A stretch of 64,000 nucleotides of DNA. Origin: Antarctobacter albus (lineage in GTDB: Bacteria; Pseudomonadota; Alphaproteobacteria; Rhodobacterales; Rhodobacteraceae). The DNA lies in contig NZ_FMZI01000002.1 of assembly GCF_900101505.1 (NCBI RefSeq), positions 434,001 through 498,000 of the forward strand, in the 5' to 3' direction. Shown here in pieces: positions 1-9,433 of this stretch. Each line of letters starts with the position of its first letter. Within the stretch, counting starts at the first letter, position 1. A model generated the notes under the pieces. It made no database searches and was not told where the DNA came from. It saw nothing but the letters and a program-made list of their open reading frames with translations. The translations under genes and the position numbers were made by a program.

Positions 1-506
1 CACTGAGCCAGCTCCTGCGCAAGCTGGCGGGCTTTGCCGGGCTGGTCAACGACAACATGTTCCGCTTTTCCGGCTGGCGCTTCATGTCGATGGGGCGGGC
101 ACTGGAACGCGGTGTCCAGATCTCGGACCTGCTGGCGGTCTTTTCCGCCAGCGGTGCGGCGCAGGGCAGCCTGGATGCGGCGCTGGAAATCGGTGACAGC
201 GTCATGACCCACCGCCGCCGCTACTCGGTCGAGACGAACCGGAACACGGTGGTTGACCTGCTGGCGCTGGACCCGGAAAACCCGCGCTCGGTGATCTACC
301 AGGCCGGGGTCTTGCTGGATCAACAGGCGAAACTGCCCCGGCCGGGCAAGTCCAGCCAGCTGACAGAGGTCGGGCGCCGCATCCTGCGGGTGCACACCGA
401 TCTGTCCGTCGCCACACCCGAGGTGCTGGACAGCGCCGCGCTGGCGAAACTGGCCGATGATCTGCAGGCGGTGTCGGATGCGATCCACACCCAGTACATG
501 GGGTAG
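1..506 (+). CDS. Alpha-E domain protein, C-terminal part (5' truncated by window)
   Basis: The frame is already open at base 3 and the start lies before the window, so only about 167 C-terminal codons are seen. The stretch FRFSGWRFMSMGRALERG fits the GW-x-F-x(3)-GR-x(2)-ER pattern of alpha-E (DUF403) proteins, which are all-helical and usually about 310 residues long. In Alphaproteobacteria this family commonly sits between a circularly permuted ATP-grasp-like gene and a transglutaminase-like gene; the latter follows here after 3 bases. The shared neighbourhood suggests peptide-bond or peptide-tag chemistry, but no reaction can be read from this sequence. Family assignment is fairly sure; function is unknown. 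Confidence 0.8.
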   Translation, partial: LSQLLRKLAGFAGLVNDNMFRFSGWRFMSMGRALERGVQISDLLAVFSASGAAQGSLDAALEIGDSVMTHRRRYSVETNRNTVVDLLALDPENPRSVIYQAGVLLDQQAKLPRPGKSSQLTEVGRRILRVHTDLSVATPEVLDSAALAKLADDLQAVSDAIHTQYMG

Positions 507-509
507 GGG

Positions 510-1427
510 ATGCTTTACGACGTGACGCTTTCGGTTCGCTACGCCTATGCACTCTCCGCGGCGGCGGCACGGATGCACCTGCGGATGATGCCCGGCAACG
601 GGCCGGCGCAACGCCTTGTGTCGGGGCTGTTGCAGGCCGATCCGGCGCCGGCCTTTCGCCGTGACCGGGTGGATTTCTTTGGCAACGCGCTGACCGAGAT
701 GGCCTATGACGCGCCGCTGGACACGGTCGATTTCCGGTTCACCGGCCGCATCCGGCGGGACGACCTGCCCAAGGAACTGGACCTGTCCTGTGCCCTGGCG
801 GACATGCGGCGCGAACTGGCCGAGGTGCCCTCGCTGGCGCCTGACGCACCGCATCATTTCCTGGGCGCCTCGGACCGGGTGGTGCCGGTGCCCTCTATCA
901 CCGCGTTTTCGCGCGGCATCACGCGGCTGGACCAGCCGGTGCTGACCGTGGTGGAGGCGATTTCGCGGGCCCTGCACGAAGAGATCACCTTTGACCCGAC
1001 GGCAACCGATGTGACCACCGACCCGGCCACGGCCTTTGCCAACCGGCGCGGTGTCTGCCAGGACATCAGTCACATCATGATCGCCGCGCTGCGCGGGATC
1101 GGCATTCCGGCGGGCTATGTCTCGGGCTTCCTGCGGACCGAACCGCCCGAAGGCCAGCCCCGCCTGGCGGGGGCGGATGCGATGCACGCCTGGGTCCGGG
1201 CCTGGTGCGGCAACGAGGTCGGCTGGATCGAGATCGACCCGACCAACGACATGCGCGTCGGCGCCGACCATATCAGCGTGGCCATCGGGCGGGATTATGC
1301 GGATGTGGCGCCGGTCAAGGGATCGCTGCGCAGCTCGGGGTTTCACAGCACCCGCCACAGTGTCGATGTGATCCCGGTTGAGGAGCGGACCCCGGTCGAG
1401 GCGGTCGGGCGCAGCAGTACCGACTAG
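510..1427 (+). CDS. Transglutaminase-like cysteine protease family protein
   Basis: 305 residues. The N-terminal about 110 residues form the beta-rich domain usual in bacterial transglutaminase-like proteins. The core carries the papain-like triad in order: Cys183 in RRGVCQDISH, His226 in DAMHAWV and Asp243 in IEIDPTND. There is no signal peptide, so it is probably cytoplasmic. It starts 3 bases after the alpha-E stop, with the GGGGTAGGGG run serving as ribosome binding site, so the two are translationally coupled. A proteasome-type peptidase gene often follows this pair; here the next gene is instead a convergent metalloprotease. The substrate is unknown. Confidence 0.85.
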   Translation: MLYDVTLSVRYAYALSAAAARMHLRMMPGNGPAQRLVSGLLQADPAPAFRRDRVDFFGNALTEMAYDAPLDTVDFRFTGRIRRDDLPKELDLSCALADMRRELAEVPSLAPDAPHHFLGASDRVVPVPSITAFSRGITRLDQPVLTVVEAISRALHEEITFDPTATDVTTDPATAFANRRGVCQDISHIMIAALRGIGIPAGYVSGFLRTEPPEGQPRLAGADAMHAWVRAWCGNEVGWIEIDPTNDMRVGADHISVAIGRDYADVAPVKGSLRSSGFHSTRHSVDVIPVEERTPVEAVGRSSTD

Positions 1428-1445
1428 GCCGCGCCCGGAGGCGGT

Positions 1446-3614
1446 TCAGACCACGGGGCTGTCTCCGTAGGTGACGACATCCTGGCTGCCGTCGTCCCAG
1501 ATCGTCACCCGCTCGACCAGCGCGCCGCTGGCGTCGTAGGTCTCTGTCGCGCTGGTCCAGGTATAGGCATCCTGTGTATCGGTCAGGACCGAGCTGCTGC
1601 GGACACCGTCGGCATAGTCGATCTCGTGCACGCGGCCGTCGTCGTAGGTGTTCGTCTGGCTGTCGAGCTGGCCTTCGGCATCCCAGGTGCGCGCGATCGA
1701 GGACCAGACGAAGTCATCCGCGCCATCGGTCAGGAGGTGCGAGACCATGCGCCCGCCGTCAAAGCCGATCTCGACCTGGCGCCCGTCGTCGTATGTCATC
1801 TGCCGCGCGGTACGGGCGCCCGTGGCGGTGTCGTAGAAATCGCTGTAGCTGGCCCAGCTTGCGACGTCGCCGGCATCCGTCATGTGGATCGCCGAGCGCG
1901 CGCCCTCGGTGTAGACGATCTGCTGGACGCGACCATCGTCATAGGTGTTGGTCTGGTCGGTCAGTACGCCGGCGCCGTCGTAGACCCGTTCGATGGTGTG
2001 CCAGCCATAGACGTCGCCGCCATCCGTCACCAGGGAACTGGTGCGCGCGCCGTCCGCGTCGAAATGGGTCTCGACCAGCTTGCCGCCGTCCCAGGTGATG
2101 CCATTGTAGATCCGCGCCCCGCTGGCGTCGTAGCCATCGGTGTAGCTGTCCCAGGCATAGACGTCGGCGCTGTCGGTCATGGTCGAGGAGGTGCGCAGCC
2201 CATCCGAGTAGAAGATCTCCAGCACCCGGCCGTTGTCATAGGTGTTGGTCTGTTTCGCCCATTGGCCGGTCGCCGTGAAATCGCGGGCGATCGATTCCCA
2301 TTCGTGGGTGTCGTCGACGTCGATCTCCAGCGTCGCGGCGGTCAGGTTGCTGCCGGTCTGGTATAGCCGGACAAGGGTTGTCGTGCCGTTGTCCTGCACG
2401 GTCCCGAAGGCGCCGTCGGTAAAGCTGAGGGTCTCGACCCCCAAAAGCGTGTCCGTGCCATCGTCGCCGCCATCGGTCAGGTCGATGTCGGTCACGGTCA
2501 GCGCGCCGTTCCAGGCCAGGGCAAATCCTTCGGAGGCGCCTTCAAAGACCACCACGTCCTCGCCCGCGCCGCCGTCGATGGTGTCGTCGCCTTCGCCACC
2601 CTTGATGGTATCCGCGCCGGCGCCGCTCTGGATGTCGTTCGAGGCGGCGTTGCCGGTGATATGGTCGTCGCCGCTGCCGGTGATGGCGTTCTCGATCACC
2701 GCGCCGCGGGCGATGGCAAAGTTGCCCGCGTAGCCGTCGATGTCCGACCAGCTTTCGGGCTCCAGGCTGAGGCGCTGGTCATGACCGCGCGAGCCGAGGT
2801 CGATCACGTCGATGCCGGAACTGTCGAAGATCGCCACCGCCCGGCCCGGCGCCAGGTCCATCCCGGTTGCGGTCAGGTTGGTGTTGTCCCCGTAGACCGT
2901 GTTGCCCGTGTGGACGTTGTCAGGGGTGCCGTAAAGGTTCTGGATCGCGAGGATGTCGGCCATCTGCGGCGTCGCCAGGTACATGCCCGACGCGTCGACG
3001 TTCGGGTTTTCCCACTGGGCAAAGTAGGACATGATCGACATCTGCCAGCTGTCGTTGGCGTAATGCGCGTCGGTCCCGAAGTCTGCGGCGCCGTTGTAGT
3101 TGCCGCCGTGCCCCAGCCCAAGCGCGTGGCCGATCTCGTGGATGTAGGTCTGGTAATAGTAGTCGCCGTAGCCTTGCCAACTGGGGTGCACATTGACGAA
3201 AGACTGGTCGATCTCGTTCCAGGACGTGTAGACGTAGGAATAGGCGTAGGCGCCGCTTTCGGTGTCGTCGAAGGTGATGTCGGCGGTCCCAGAGGTCAGG
3301 GTGAACTGAATCCCCGAAACCGCGGTCCATGCCTCCAGCGCGGCAAGGGCAGCCGTCTGGCCGGCAGCGTCCAGCGCGTCGATGTTGACGGTGATCTCTC
3401 CGCCGGCCTGCACGTCGAAGGCCCGCCAGTCACCACCGCCGTTCTGCCAGTAGCCATGCGTCAGTTGATAGGCCACCTGGTCCAGGGTGAAAACCGGCAG
3501 GGCGGCCTCCGTTGTCCCGCCGCCGCCGCCGGAAGGCGCCGCCGTCGGCCCGGTCAGGCCGTGACCGTCGTAGATTTCGATGGAAGGGTCGAGGCTTTGG
3601 CAGAGAAAGCACAT
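1446..3614 (-). CDS. Secreted RTX zinc metalloprotease with six C-terminal ~50-residue repeats
   Basis: 722 residues. The zinc site HEIGHALGLGH (His159, Glu160, His163, His169) and a Met-turn SIMSY (Met195) identify a metzincin of the M10/serralysin type. Residues about 313-355 hold degenerate RTX nonapeptides (GSGDDHITG, GAGADTIKGGEGDDTIDGG) that should bind calcium. No N-terminal signal peptide is seen, consistent with type I secretion, though no type I exporter is in the window. Residues about 432-720 are six tandem repeats of 49-50 residues, each with a Trp after DxY/F, a TYDDGR-like turn and a closing LTD. The last repeat is shorter. This tail is additional to a typical serralysin of about 480 residues and may bind a surface or substrate. 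Protease class is secure; substrate is unknown. Confidence 0.88.
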   Translation of the reverse strand: MCFLCQSLDPSIEIYDGHGLTGPTAAPSGGGGGTTEAALPVFTLDQVAYQLTHGYWQNGGGDWRAFDVQAGGEITVNIDALDAAGQTAALAALEAWTAVSGIQFTLTSGTADITFDDTESGAYAYSYVYTSWNEIDQSFVNVHPSWQGYGDYYYQTYIHEIGHALGLGHGGNYNGAADFGTDAHYANDSWQMSIMSYFAQWENPNVDASGMYLATPQMADILAIQNLYGTPDNVHTGNTVYGDNTNLTATGMDLAPGRAVAIFDSSGIDVIDLGSRGHDQRLSLEPESWSDIDGYAGNFAIARGAVIENAITGSGDDHITGNAASNDIQSGAGADTIKGGEGDDTIDGGAGEDVVVFEGASEGFALAWNGALTVTDIDLTDGGDDGTDTLLGVETLSFTDGAFGTVQDNGTTTLVRLYQTGSNLTAATLEIDVDDTHEWESIARDFTATGQWAKQTNTYDNGRVLEIFYSDGLRTSSTMTDSADVYAWDSYTDGYDASGARIYNGITWDGGKLVETHFDADGARTSSLVTDGGDVYGWHTIERVYDGAGVLTDQTNTYDDGRVQQIVYTEGARSAIHMTDAGDVASWASYSDFYDTATGARTARQMTYDDGRQVEIGFDGGRMVSHLLTDGADDFVWSSIARTWDAEGQLDSQTNTYDDGRVHEIDYADGVRSSSVLTDTQDAYTWTSATETYDASGALVERVTIWDDGSQDVVTYGDSPVV

Positions 3615-3631
3615 GGGTCAGGTCCTGTCTG

Positions 3632-3985
3632 TCAGGTGCTGTGGGGCAATGGGCAGCGGTCGAGAAGGGCTTGGGCAAAGACGTCCAGCAGGGCGCCGGT
3701 GATGGCGGCATCGCTGACCGAGAATTCCAGCCTGGGACCGGCACGAAAGGCCCCGTCGACGCTCTCGAACAACAGCTGTGCCCGAAGAACCGATCGGCCA
3801 TGCACGGTGATCCGTGCCCGGGGACAGGGCACGCCCCGTTCCGCCGCGTGGTGCCGCAACCGTTCACGCAAAAGGCCGGCGAGCTGCGTTTCGCCGGAAG
3901 ACGTGATGGGACGGGAAGACGATGATTGACGCGCTCCGGCGGGGGCCGGGGGCAGGGCATGGAGGTGCCTTGGGCGGGCGTTCAT
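3632..3985 (-). CDS. Hypothetical protein upstream of the metalloprotease
   Basis: 117 residues from the ATG at 3985, chosen because AGGAAG lies 7 bases before it; a longer frame from 4039 exists but lacks such a site. It ends 17 bases before the metalloprotease start and probably shares its transcript. The N-terminal third is low-complexity and Pro/Ser/Arg-rich. The rest (ARITVHGRSVLRAQLLFESV, then a hydrophobic helix ending in LLDVFAQALLDRC) looks like a small alpha/beta fold. I recognise no family. Its position suggests a partner of the protease, such as an inhibitor or chaperone, but the sequence does not show this. Coding status is only moderately sure. Confidence 0.45.
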   Translation of the reverse strand: MNARPRHLHALPPAPAGARQSSSSRPITSSGETQLAGLLRERLRHHAAERGVPCPRARITVHGRSVLRAQLLFESVDGAFRAGPRLEFSVSDAAITGALLDVFAQALLDRCPLPHST

Positions 3986-4289
3986 TGCGGTCTTCCTGTG
4001 GCGGTCTAAGGGGCAGCGGACCAGGAGCAGATCGGTCACGGATCGACTTTGGACCGGGGAATTTGAGGTCCGAAGGGCTGGAAAATGTTAATATCGCGTC
4101 ATTGGTGCGCGTTAAGAAACCGTAAACATTTGCGGCGCGCACTGTTTCCCGAAGCGGCGCTACAGGTCGTCACGGCCTTTCGAAAACTCTACTTAAAATT
4201 GTATCATGAAGCGTCCGTCGATGTCATCCACCTGCTTGCAGGAACGGGGGCCATGTGCCCAAATCCCGCCCATCGGAAGGAGCGGTGGC
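3986..4289. other. Intergenic control region between the protease operon and the cox locus
   Basis: About 300 bases between divergent genes. The stretch around 4080-4130 is clearly more AT-rich than its surroundings and is the likeliest place for the two promoters. I see no convincing gene, hairpin or repeat. Frames that run through it have no ribosome binding site and only lead into the coxC-like gene. Confidence 0.4.
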
Positions 4290-5098
4290 GTGCTTGAATT
4301 CTCGCATCAGCCGGCCCTTGTGGCCGCCTCGCTGGCGGTGGCGCTGATGGCCGGGTTCAGCGGGCTTTCCCTGACGCGGGGGCCTCGACCTTGCCGCTGG
4401 CCCGGCACAAGCTCGTGGTGGCAATCGCTGCGGTGGCGCTGGCCGCGGCGCTGGTGCTGTCGGTTGCGGCGATCTGGATCGCCTATGGCGAGCGTTCGCG
4501 GGGCAGCATCCTGCTGGGGGCGCTGGTCTTTGGCCTCTCGGTCTTCGCGGTGCATTTCATCGCGATGGCGGGCACCGGGTTCATCGGTCTGGACGGGGGC
4601 GACACCGCCGGGCCCGCCTTGTCGGACGAGGCCCTGGCGATGGGCGTGGTGCTCAGTTCCTTCGTGATTTGTGGCGCATTCCTGCTGAGCAGCGTGACCT
4701 TCTTTGCCGTGCGGGCGGAACAGGCCGCCGAGACCGAAGAGCCGGTGAGGGGCACGGCGCCGGGACGCGTGCCTGTTCCCTATGAGAAAGAGGGGCGCAC
4801 TGAGTTCGTCGACGCCGGCACCATCGCGGCGGTGCGGGCCGAGGGACATTGCACGGTCCTCTACTCCGGCGCGGAGCGGCTGTTCTGCCCCTGGTCGATT
4901 TCCGGGGCGGCCAAGCGGCTGGCACCGGCGGGGCTGATCCGGGCACATCGCAGCTACCTGGTCAGTCCTGCGCTGGTGACGGTGTTACGCCGCACCAAGG
5001 ATACCGGCGTCTGTCATTTCGACGGGGTCGAGGCCCTGGGCAAGGTGCCGGTCAGCCGGTCGCGCCTGGCCGAGGTCCGCCGCGTGCTGGGCGTCTGA
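4290..5098 (+). pseudogene. coxC: coxC-like MHYT-LytTR membrane regulator, frameshifted
   Basis: Restoring one base gives a protein of about 269 residues. It has N-terminal membrane helices with an MHYT-like motif (VHFIAMAG) and a C-terminal LytTR DNA-binding domain (VDAGTIAAVRAEGHCTVLY, then AHRSYLVSP). Reading starts at GTG 4290 behind GGAAGGAG and runs in one frame to LSLTRG, then must switch frames to continue as LARHKLVVA. The break lies at the five-G run at 4378-4382, where six Gs would keep the frame open. CoxC-type proteins of this architecture head CO dehydrogenase operons and are thought to sense the substrate and activate transcription. A partial product could start at ATG 4391 but would lack the first helices. 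Confidence 0.72.
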
Positions 5099-5184
5099 GG
5101 CGCGGACGCCGTGACGGCGCTGGTGCCGACCTGTCGGTCGTCACCTCGCCCCGCCCACCGTCCCCGGCCGCAAGCATTGCTCTA

Positions 5185-5211
5185 TTCGTGCAGCCATGTC
5201 GCATTTCGTGC
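5185..5211 (+). promoter_or_regulatory. Direct repeat upstream of coxM, candidate LytTR site
   Basis: TTCGTGC occurs at 5185-5191 and again at 5205-5211, 20 bases apart, in the 210-base gap between the LytTR regulator gene and coxM. LytTR proteins characteristically bind two direct repeats spaced about two helical turns apart. The match to that layout is suggestive only; no promoter elements were confirmed. Confidence 0.3.
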
Positions 5212-5308
5212 GCGAATGCCTGTCTTTTATGGCTCTGCCGTTGGTTCCGGCGTGGTCAGGGGGAACCGTCCCAGCAGCGGCGCAAGATCGCGGGGAGGGC
5301 GTTCACAG

Positions 5309-6144
5309 ATGATACCGGCGGGATTCGACTATCACAGACCAAGGGACCTCGGCGCAGCCATAGGGCTGTTGCAGGAACACGGGGCGAGGCGCGGGTTATC
5401 GCGGGCGGCCACAGCCTTGTGCCGATGATGAAGCTGCGCATGGCGGTGCTGTCGCACCTGGTGAACCTGCGCGACATCCCGGATCTGCAGGGAATCGAGA
5501 TCGGCGCCGACAGCGTGTCGCTGGGGGCGATGGTCACCCAGCACGAACTGATCGCGCATGCGGGTCTTGGGGAAGCCGTCCCCCTGCTGCGCGAGGCGGC
5601 GTTGCAGATCGCCGACTCGCAGGTGCGCTACCTGGGAACACTGGGGGGCAATGTCGCCAACGGCGATCCGGACAACGACATGCCGGGGCTGATGCAATGC
5701 CTCGACGCGACCTACCAGGTGACAGGGCCGGACGACCTACGCCAGATCCAAGCGCGGGATTTCTACGAGAGCGCCTATTTCACCGCCCGGGCGGATGACG
5801 AGATCCTGACCCGTCTCATGGTCCCGATCCCTGCGGCGGGCACGGGCTATGCCTATGAAAAGCAGAAACGCAAGATCGGCGATTATGCCTCCGCGGCGGC
5901 GGCGGTGCTGGTCGGCAAGGGTTTTGCCTCGATTGCCATGACCAACCTGGCCGATGTGCCGGTGTGGTCGGCAGAGGCGGGCGTGGCGCTGGCGGCCGGA
6001 GACAGGGAGGGGGCCGTCAGCGCCGCGCTCGCAGCCATTGACCCGCAGGAGGACATGCGCGGTCCGGTGGAGTTCAAGAGACATGTGGCGGGCGTCGTGC
6101 CGCGCCGGGCCATCGACCGCGCTCTGTCGCGGGTTGCGGGCTGA
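5309..6144 (+). pseudogene. coxM: CO dehydrogenase medium (FAD) subunit CoxM, frameshifted
   Basis: In intact form this would be about 278 residues, close to the usual ~288. It would be the FAD subunit that passes electrons from the Fe-S subunit towards quinone. Start ATG 5309 follows GGGGAGGG and gives MIPAGFDYHRP, a standard CoxM beginning. After LLQEHG the frame breaks at the GGGG run 5381-5384 and resumes one base off as EARVIAGGHSLVPMMKLRMA. The FAD-contact motifs AGGHS and TLGGNVANGDPDNDMPG are intact in the second frame. One missing G explains everything. No good internal start would rescue the FAD domain. Confidence 0.85.
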
Positions 6145-6155
6145 GGGGGAGACTG

Positions 6156-6689
6156 ATGAGCAAGATGCACGTCAAGCTGACGGTGAACGGCGCGGCGGTC
6201 GAGGGTTTGGCCGAGCCGCGCACGCTGTTGATCCACTGCCTGCGCGAGAACCTCGGCGTGACCGGCCCGCACGTGGGCTGCGAGACCTCGCATTGCGGGG
6301 CCTGCACGGTCGACATGGACGGGCGGTCGGTGAAATCCTGCACGGTCTTCGTGGCACAGGCGCAGGGCGCGGATGTGACCACGGTCGAGGGGCTGGTGAA
6401 CGCCGACGGATCGCTGTCTGTGCTGCAAGAGATGTTCCGCGAACACTACGGGCTGCAATGCGGGTTCTGCACGTCGGGGACGATCACCCGCGCGCACCGC
6501 TTCCTGCAGGAGAACCCGATACCCACCGAGGAACAGGTGCGGTTCGGCATGGCCGGGAACCTCTGCCGATGCACCGGCTACCAGAACATCGTCAAGGCGA
6601 TCCTCGCGGCCGCCGAGATGATGAATGCTCAGGACAAGCCCTCAAGTACCGAAGGGGTAGGGCAACAAAAGGTGGAGACCGCGGAATGA
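6156..6689 (+). CDS. coxS: CO dehydrogenase small [2Fe-2S] subunit CoxS (only intact cox gene)
   Basis: 177 residues with the two [2Fe-2S] sites of the xanthine-oxidase family: a plant-ferredoxin type cluster ([16 protein letters not shown] plus a later Cys) and the helical cluster (LQCGFCTSG and [10 protein letters not shown]). It transfers electrons from the molybdenum subunit to the FAD subunit. Start ATG follows AGGGGGAG. Its stop overlaps the coxL start as ATGA, the normal M-S-L order. The gene has no lesion, but both partners are broken, so it should have no functional complex. Confidence 0.93.
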   Translation: MSKMHVKLTVNGAAVEGLAEPRTLLIHCLRENLGVTGPHVGCETSHCGACTVDMDGRSVKSCTVFVAQAQGADVTTVEGLVNADGSLSVLQEMFREHYGLQCGFCTSGTITRAHRFLQENPIPTEEQVRFGMAGNLCRCTGYQNIVKAILAAAEMMNAQDKPSSTEGVGQQKVETAE

Positions 6690-9090
6690 TGGACGACGTA
6701 CAAAGCCCCGAGGAACGCTCGGCCGGCCTCAAGGGCATGGGTTGCTCGCGCAAGCGGGTGGAGGATGTTCGGTTCACCCAGGGCAAGGGAACTATGTCGA
6801 CGACATCAAGCTGAACGGGATGCTGTTCGGCGATTTCGTCCGTTCGCCCTATGCGCACGCGAAGGTGGTCTCGATCAACACCAAGGAGGCGCTGAAGGTG
6901 CCCGGGGTTCTGGCAGTCCTGACGGCAAAGGACCTCGAACCGCTGGGCCTGCACTGGATGCCGACGCTGGCGGGTGACAAGCAGATGGTCCTGGCGGACG
7001 GCAAGGTGCTGTTCCAGGGGCAGGAGGTGGCCTGTGTCGTCGCGACCGGCCGCTACGCCGCCGCCGACGGCGTCGAGGCGGTCGAGGTCGAGTACGAGGA
7101 ACTGCCCGTTGTCACCGATCCCTTCGAGGCGCTGAAATCGGACGTGGTCCTGCGAGAGGACCTCGCGGGCCAGACCGAGGGGGCGCATGGCCCCCGGAAA
7201 CACCATAACCACATCTTCACCTGGGAGCAGGGGGACAAGGACGCGACCGAACAGGTGCTGGCGGAGGCCGACGTGGTGGCCGAGGAGATGATCTATTACC
7301 ACCGCACCCATCCCTGTCCGCTGGAGACCTGCGGCTGCGCGGCCTCGATGGACAAGCTGACGCTTTACGGCACGTTCCATGCGCCGCACGCGATCCGCAC
7401 CGTCGTCTCGCTGATCTCGGGCATCGCCGAACACGATATCCGGGTGATCTCTCCGGACATCGGCGGGGGATTTGGCAACAAGCTGGGGGCCTATTCGGGC
7501 TAGCTCTGCTCTGTCGTGGCCTCGATTGTGACCGGTAAGCCGGTGAAATGGGTCGAGGGCCGGATGGACAATCCCATGTCCACCGCCTTTGCCCGGGACT
7601 ACTGGATGCAGGGCAAGATCGCCGCCACGAAGGATGGCCAGATCACCGGGCTTTGGTGCCACACGACGGCGGATCACGGCGGTTTTGACGCCTGTGCCGA
7701 TCCGACGAAGTTCCCGGCGGGGTTCATGAACATCTGCACCGGGTCCCATGATATTCCCACCGCCCACCTGTCGGTCGACGGTGTCAATACCAACAAGGCA
7801 CTGGGCGGCGTGGCCTATCGCTGTTCCTTCCGCGTGACCCAGGCGGCCTATTTCATCGAGTGCATGATCGAGGTGTTGGCGATCAAGCTGAACATGGACG
7901 CGACCGAACTGCGCAGGATCAACTTCATCCGCAAGGACCAGTTCCCCTACCAGAGTGCGCTTGGCTGGAAATGTGACAGCGGCGACTATCACACCGCCTG
8001 GGACAAGGCGCTGGCGGCGGTGGGGTATGACGATCTGCGCAAGGAACAGGCGCAAAGGCTGGAGGATTTCAGGGCCGGCAAGACACGCAAGCTGATGGGC
8101 ATTGGCCTGACCCATTTCACCGAGATCGTCGGCGCAGGGCCGGTGAAGAACTGCGATATCCTTGGTCTCGGCATGTTCGACAGTTGCGAGATCCGCATCC
8201 ACCCGACAGGCAGCGCCATCGCGCGGTTGGGCACGATCAGCCAGGGGCAGGGGCACGCGACGACCTTTGCCCAGATCATCGCGTCGGAAATCGGCCTGCC
8301 GGCGGATGACATCACGCTGGAAGAGGGGGACACGGATACCGCGCCTTACGGGCTTGGCACCTATGGCTCGCGCTCGACACCTGTCGCAGGGGCGGCAACG
8401 GCGATGGCCGCGCGCAAGATCCGCGCAAAGGCCCAGATGATCGCCGCCTACCTGCTGAAGGTGCATGACGGCGACGTGGAATGGGACGTGGATCGTTTCG
8501 TGGTCAAGGGCGACGAGAGTCGCTTCAAGACAGCTAAGGAGATCGCCTTCGCCAGCTACAATCAGGCGATTCCAGGGCTGGAACCGGGGCTAGAGGCGGT
8601 CAGCTACTACGATCCGCCCAACATGACCTATCCCTTCGGCGCCGATATCTGCGTGATGGAGATCGACGTGGACACCGGAGAACACGAGGTGCGCCAGTTC
8701 TACGCGCTGGACGGCTGCGGCACGCGCATCAACCCGATGATCATCGAGGGGCAGGTACATGGCGGCGCGACCGAGGGCTATGCCATCGCGATGGGACAGG
8801 AGATCGCCTACGACGACATGGGCAACCACAAGACCGCGACCTTGATGGATTTCTTCTTGCCGACGACGTGGGGGACCCCGACCTACCAGGCCGATCACAC
8901 GGTCACGCCCTCGCCGCATCATCCGATCGGGGACAAGGGCGCCGGCGAAAGCCCCAACGTGGGGTCTGTGCCCTGTTTCTCGAAGGCCGTTCACGATGCT
9001 TTTCGGCCCTTTGGCCTGACGCAAAGCCACATGCCGGACGATCACTGGCGGGTGTGGAAGATCGCGCGGGACCTTGGGCTGCACCGGTGA
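6686..9090 (+). pseudogene. coxL: Form I CO dehydrogenase large (Mo-Cu) subunit CoxL, with a frameshift and an in-frame stop
   Basis: The reading frame spans about 800 codons, as expected for CoxL. Residues at 7813-7833 read AYRCSFR, the active-site loop diagnostic of form I (true, Cys-bearing) aerobic CO dehydrogenase rather than form II (AYRGAGR). A late GAGES motif supplies the molybdenum-pocket Glu. Two lesions are seen. At GGG 6787-6789 one base is missing, so TQGKG runs into MSTTSS and stops, while the adjacent frame continues as NYVDDIKLNG. At 7501-7503 a TAG replaces the expected Tyr codon in LGAYSG-stop-LCSVVAS, with no change of frame. The maturation genes coxDEF that normally follow are absent from the window. 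Confidence 0.88.
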
Positions 9091-9168
9091 GCGAGGGGGC
9101 GGGGCACCCGGCAAACATCCTTTCCGGGTGGCGAGCGCCCCGCAGTTTGGCCGTGGAGGCGATACGGG

Positions 9169-9342
9169 ATGACACCTGAAGACAGGCTTGAAGAGCTGGG
9201 ATTGACGCTGCCCGCGCCGGTCAAGCTGCCGGAAGGGCTGCACCTGCAGGGCCGCCGGGAACATTCCCACGCGCTGGTGATCGACGATCAGCACCCGCGC
9301 CGGGGCGCCAAGTTCCGACCTTTCCACGTCAAATCGCTATAG
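9169..9342 (+). pseudogene. Truncated RidA/YjgF-like N-terminus fused to an unrelated tail
   Basis: A 57-codon frame starting MTPEDRLEELGLTLPAPVKL, which resembles the beginning of RidA-family (YjgF) proteins of about 150 residues. After residue 26 it becomes GRREHSHALVIDDQHPRRG and stops at 9342 with none of the RidA core. It probably marks a deletion junction joining two gene remnants just after the broken cox genes. A genuine small protein cannot be excluded, because GTGGAGGC and an ATG precede it. Confidence 0.4.
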
Positions 9343-9433
9343 CAATAATTCATGCCCTCCTCGCCTTTCGAATTGGCCGTTTGCCGACAAAGAGAGCAGA
9401 CTGTGCACCACAAGCGGAGGAGGAACAGACGGC

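Noticed and set aside
7501-7503. In-frame TAG in coxL as a recoded amber (pyrrolysine-like) codon
   Set aside because: The same gene also carries a frameshift and its partners are frameshifted; a nonsense mutation in a decaying gene or a base error is simpler, and nothing in the window supports amber recoding.
6592-8466. Long leftward open frame opposite coxL
   Set aside because: It follows the third-position GC pattern of the real coxL gene and has no recognisable domain; the coxL frame carries all catalytic motifs.
9343-9433. Gap before galB as a riboswitch or operator
   Set aside because: Only a promoter-sized gap with a good ribosome binding site is seen; no conserved RNA motif or clear dyad was found.
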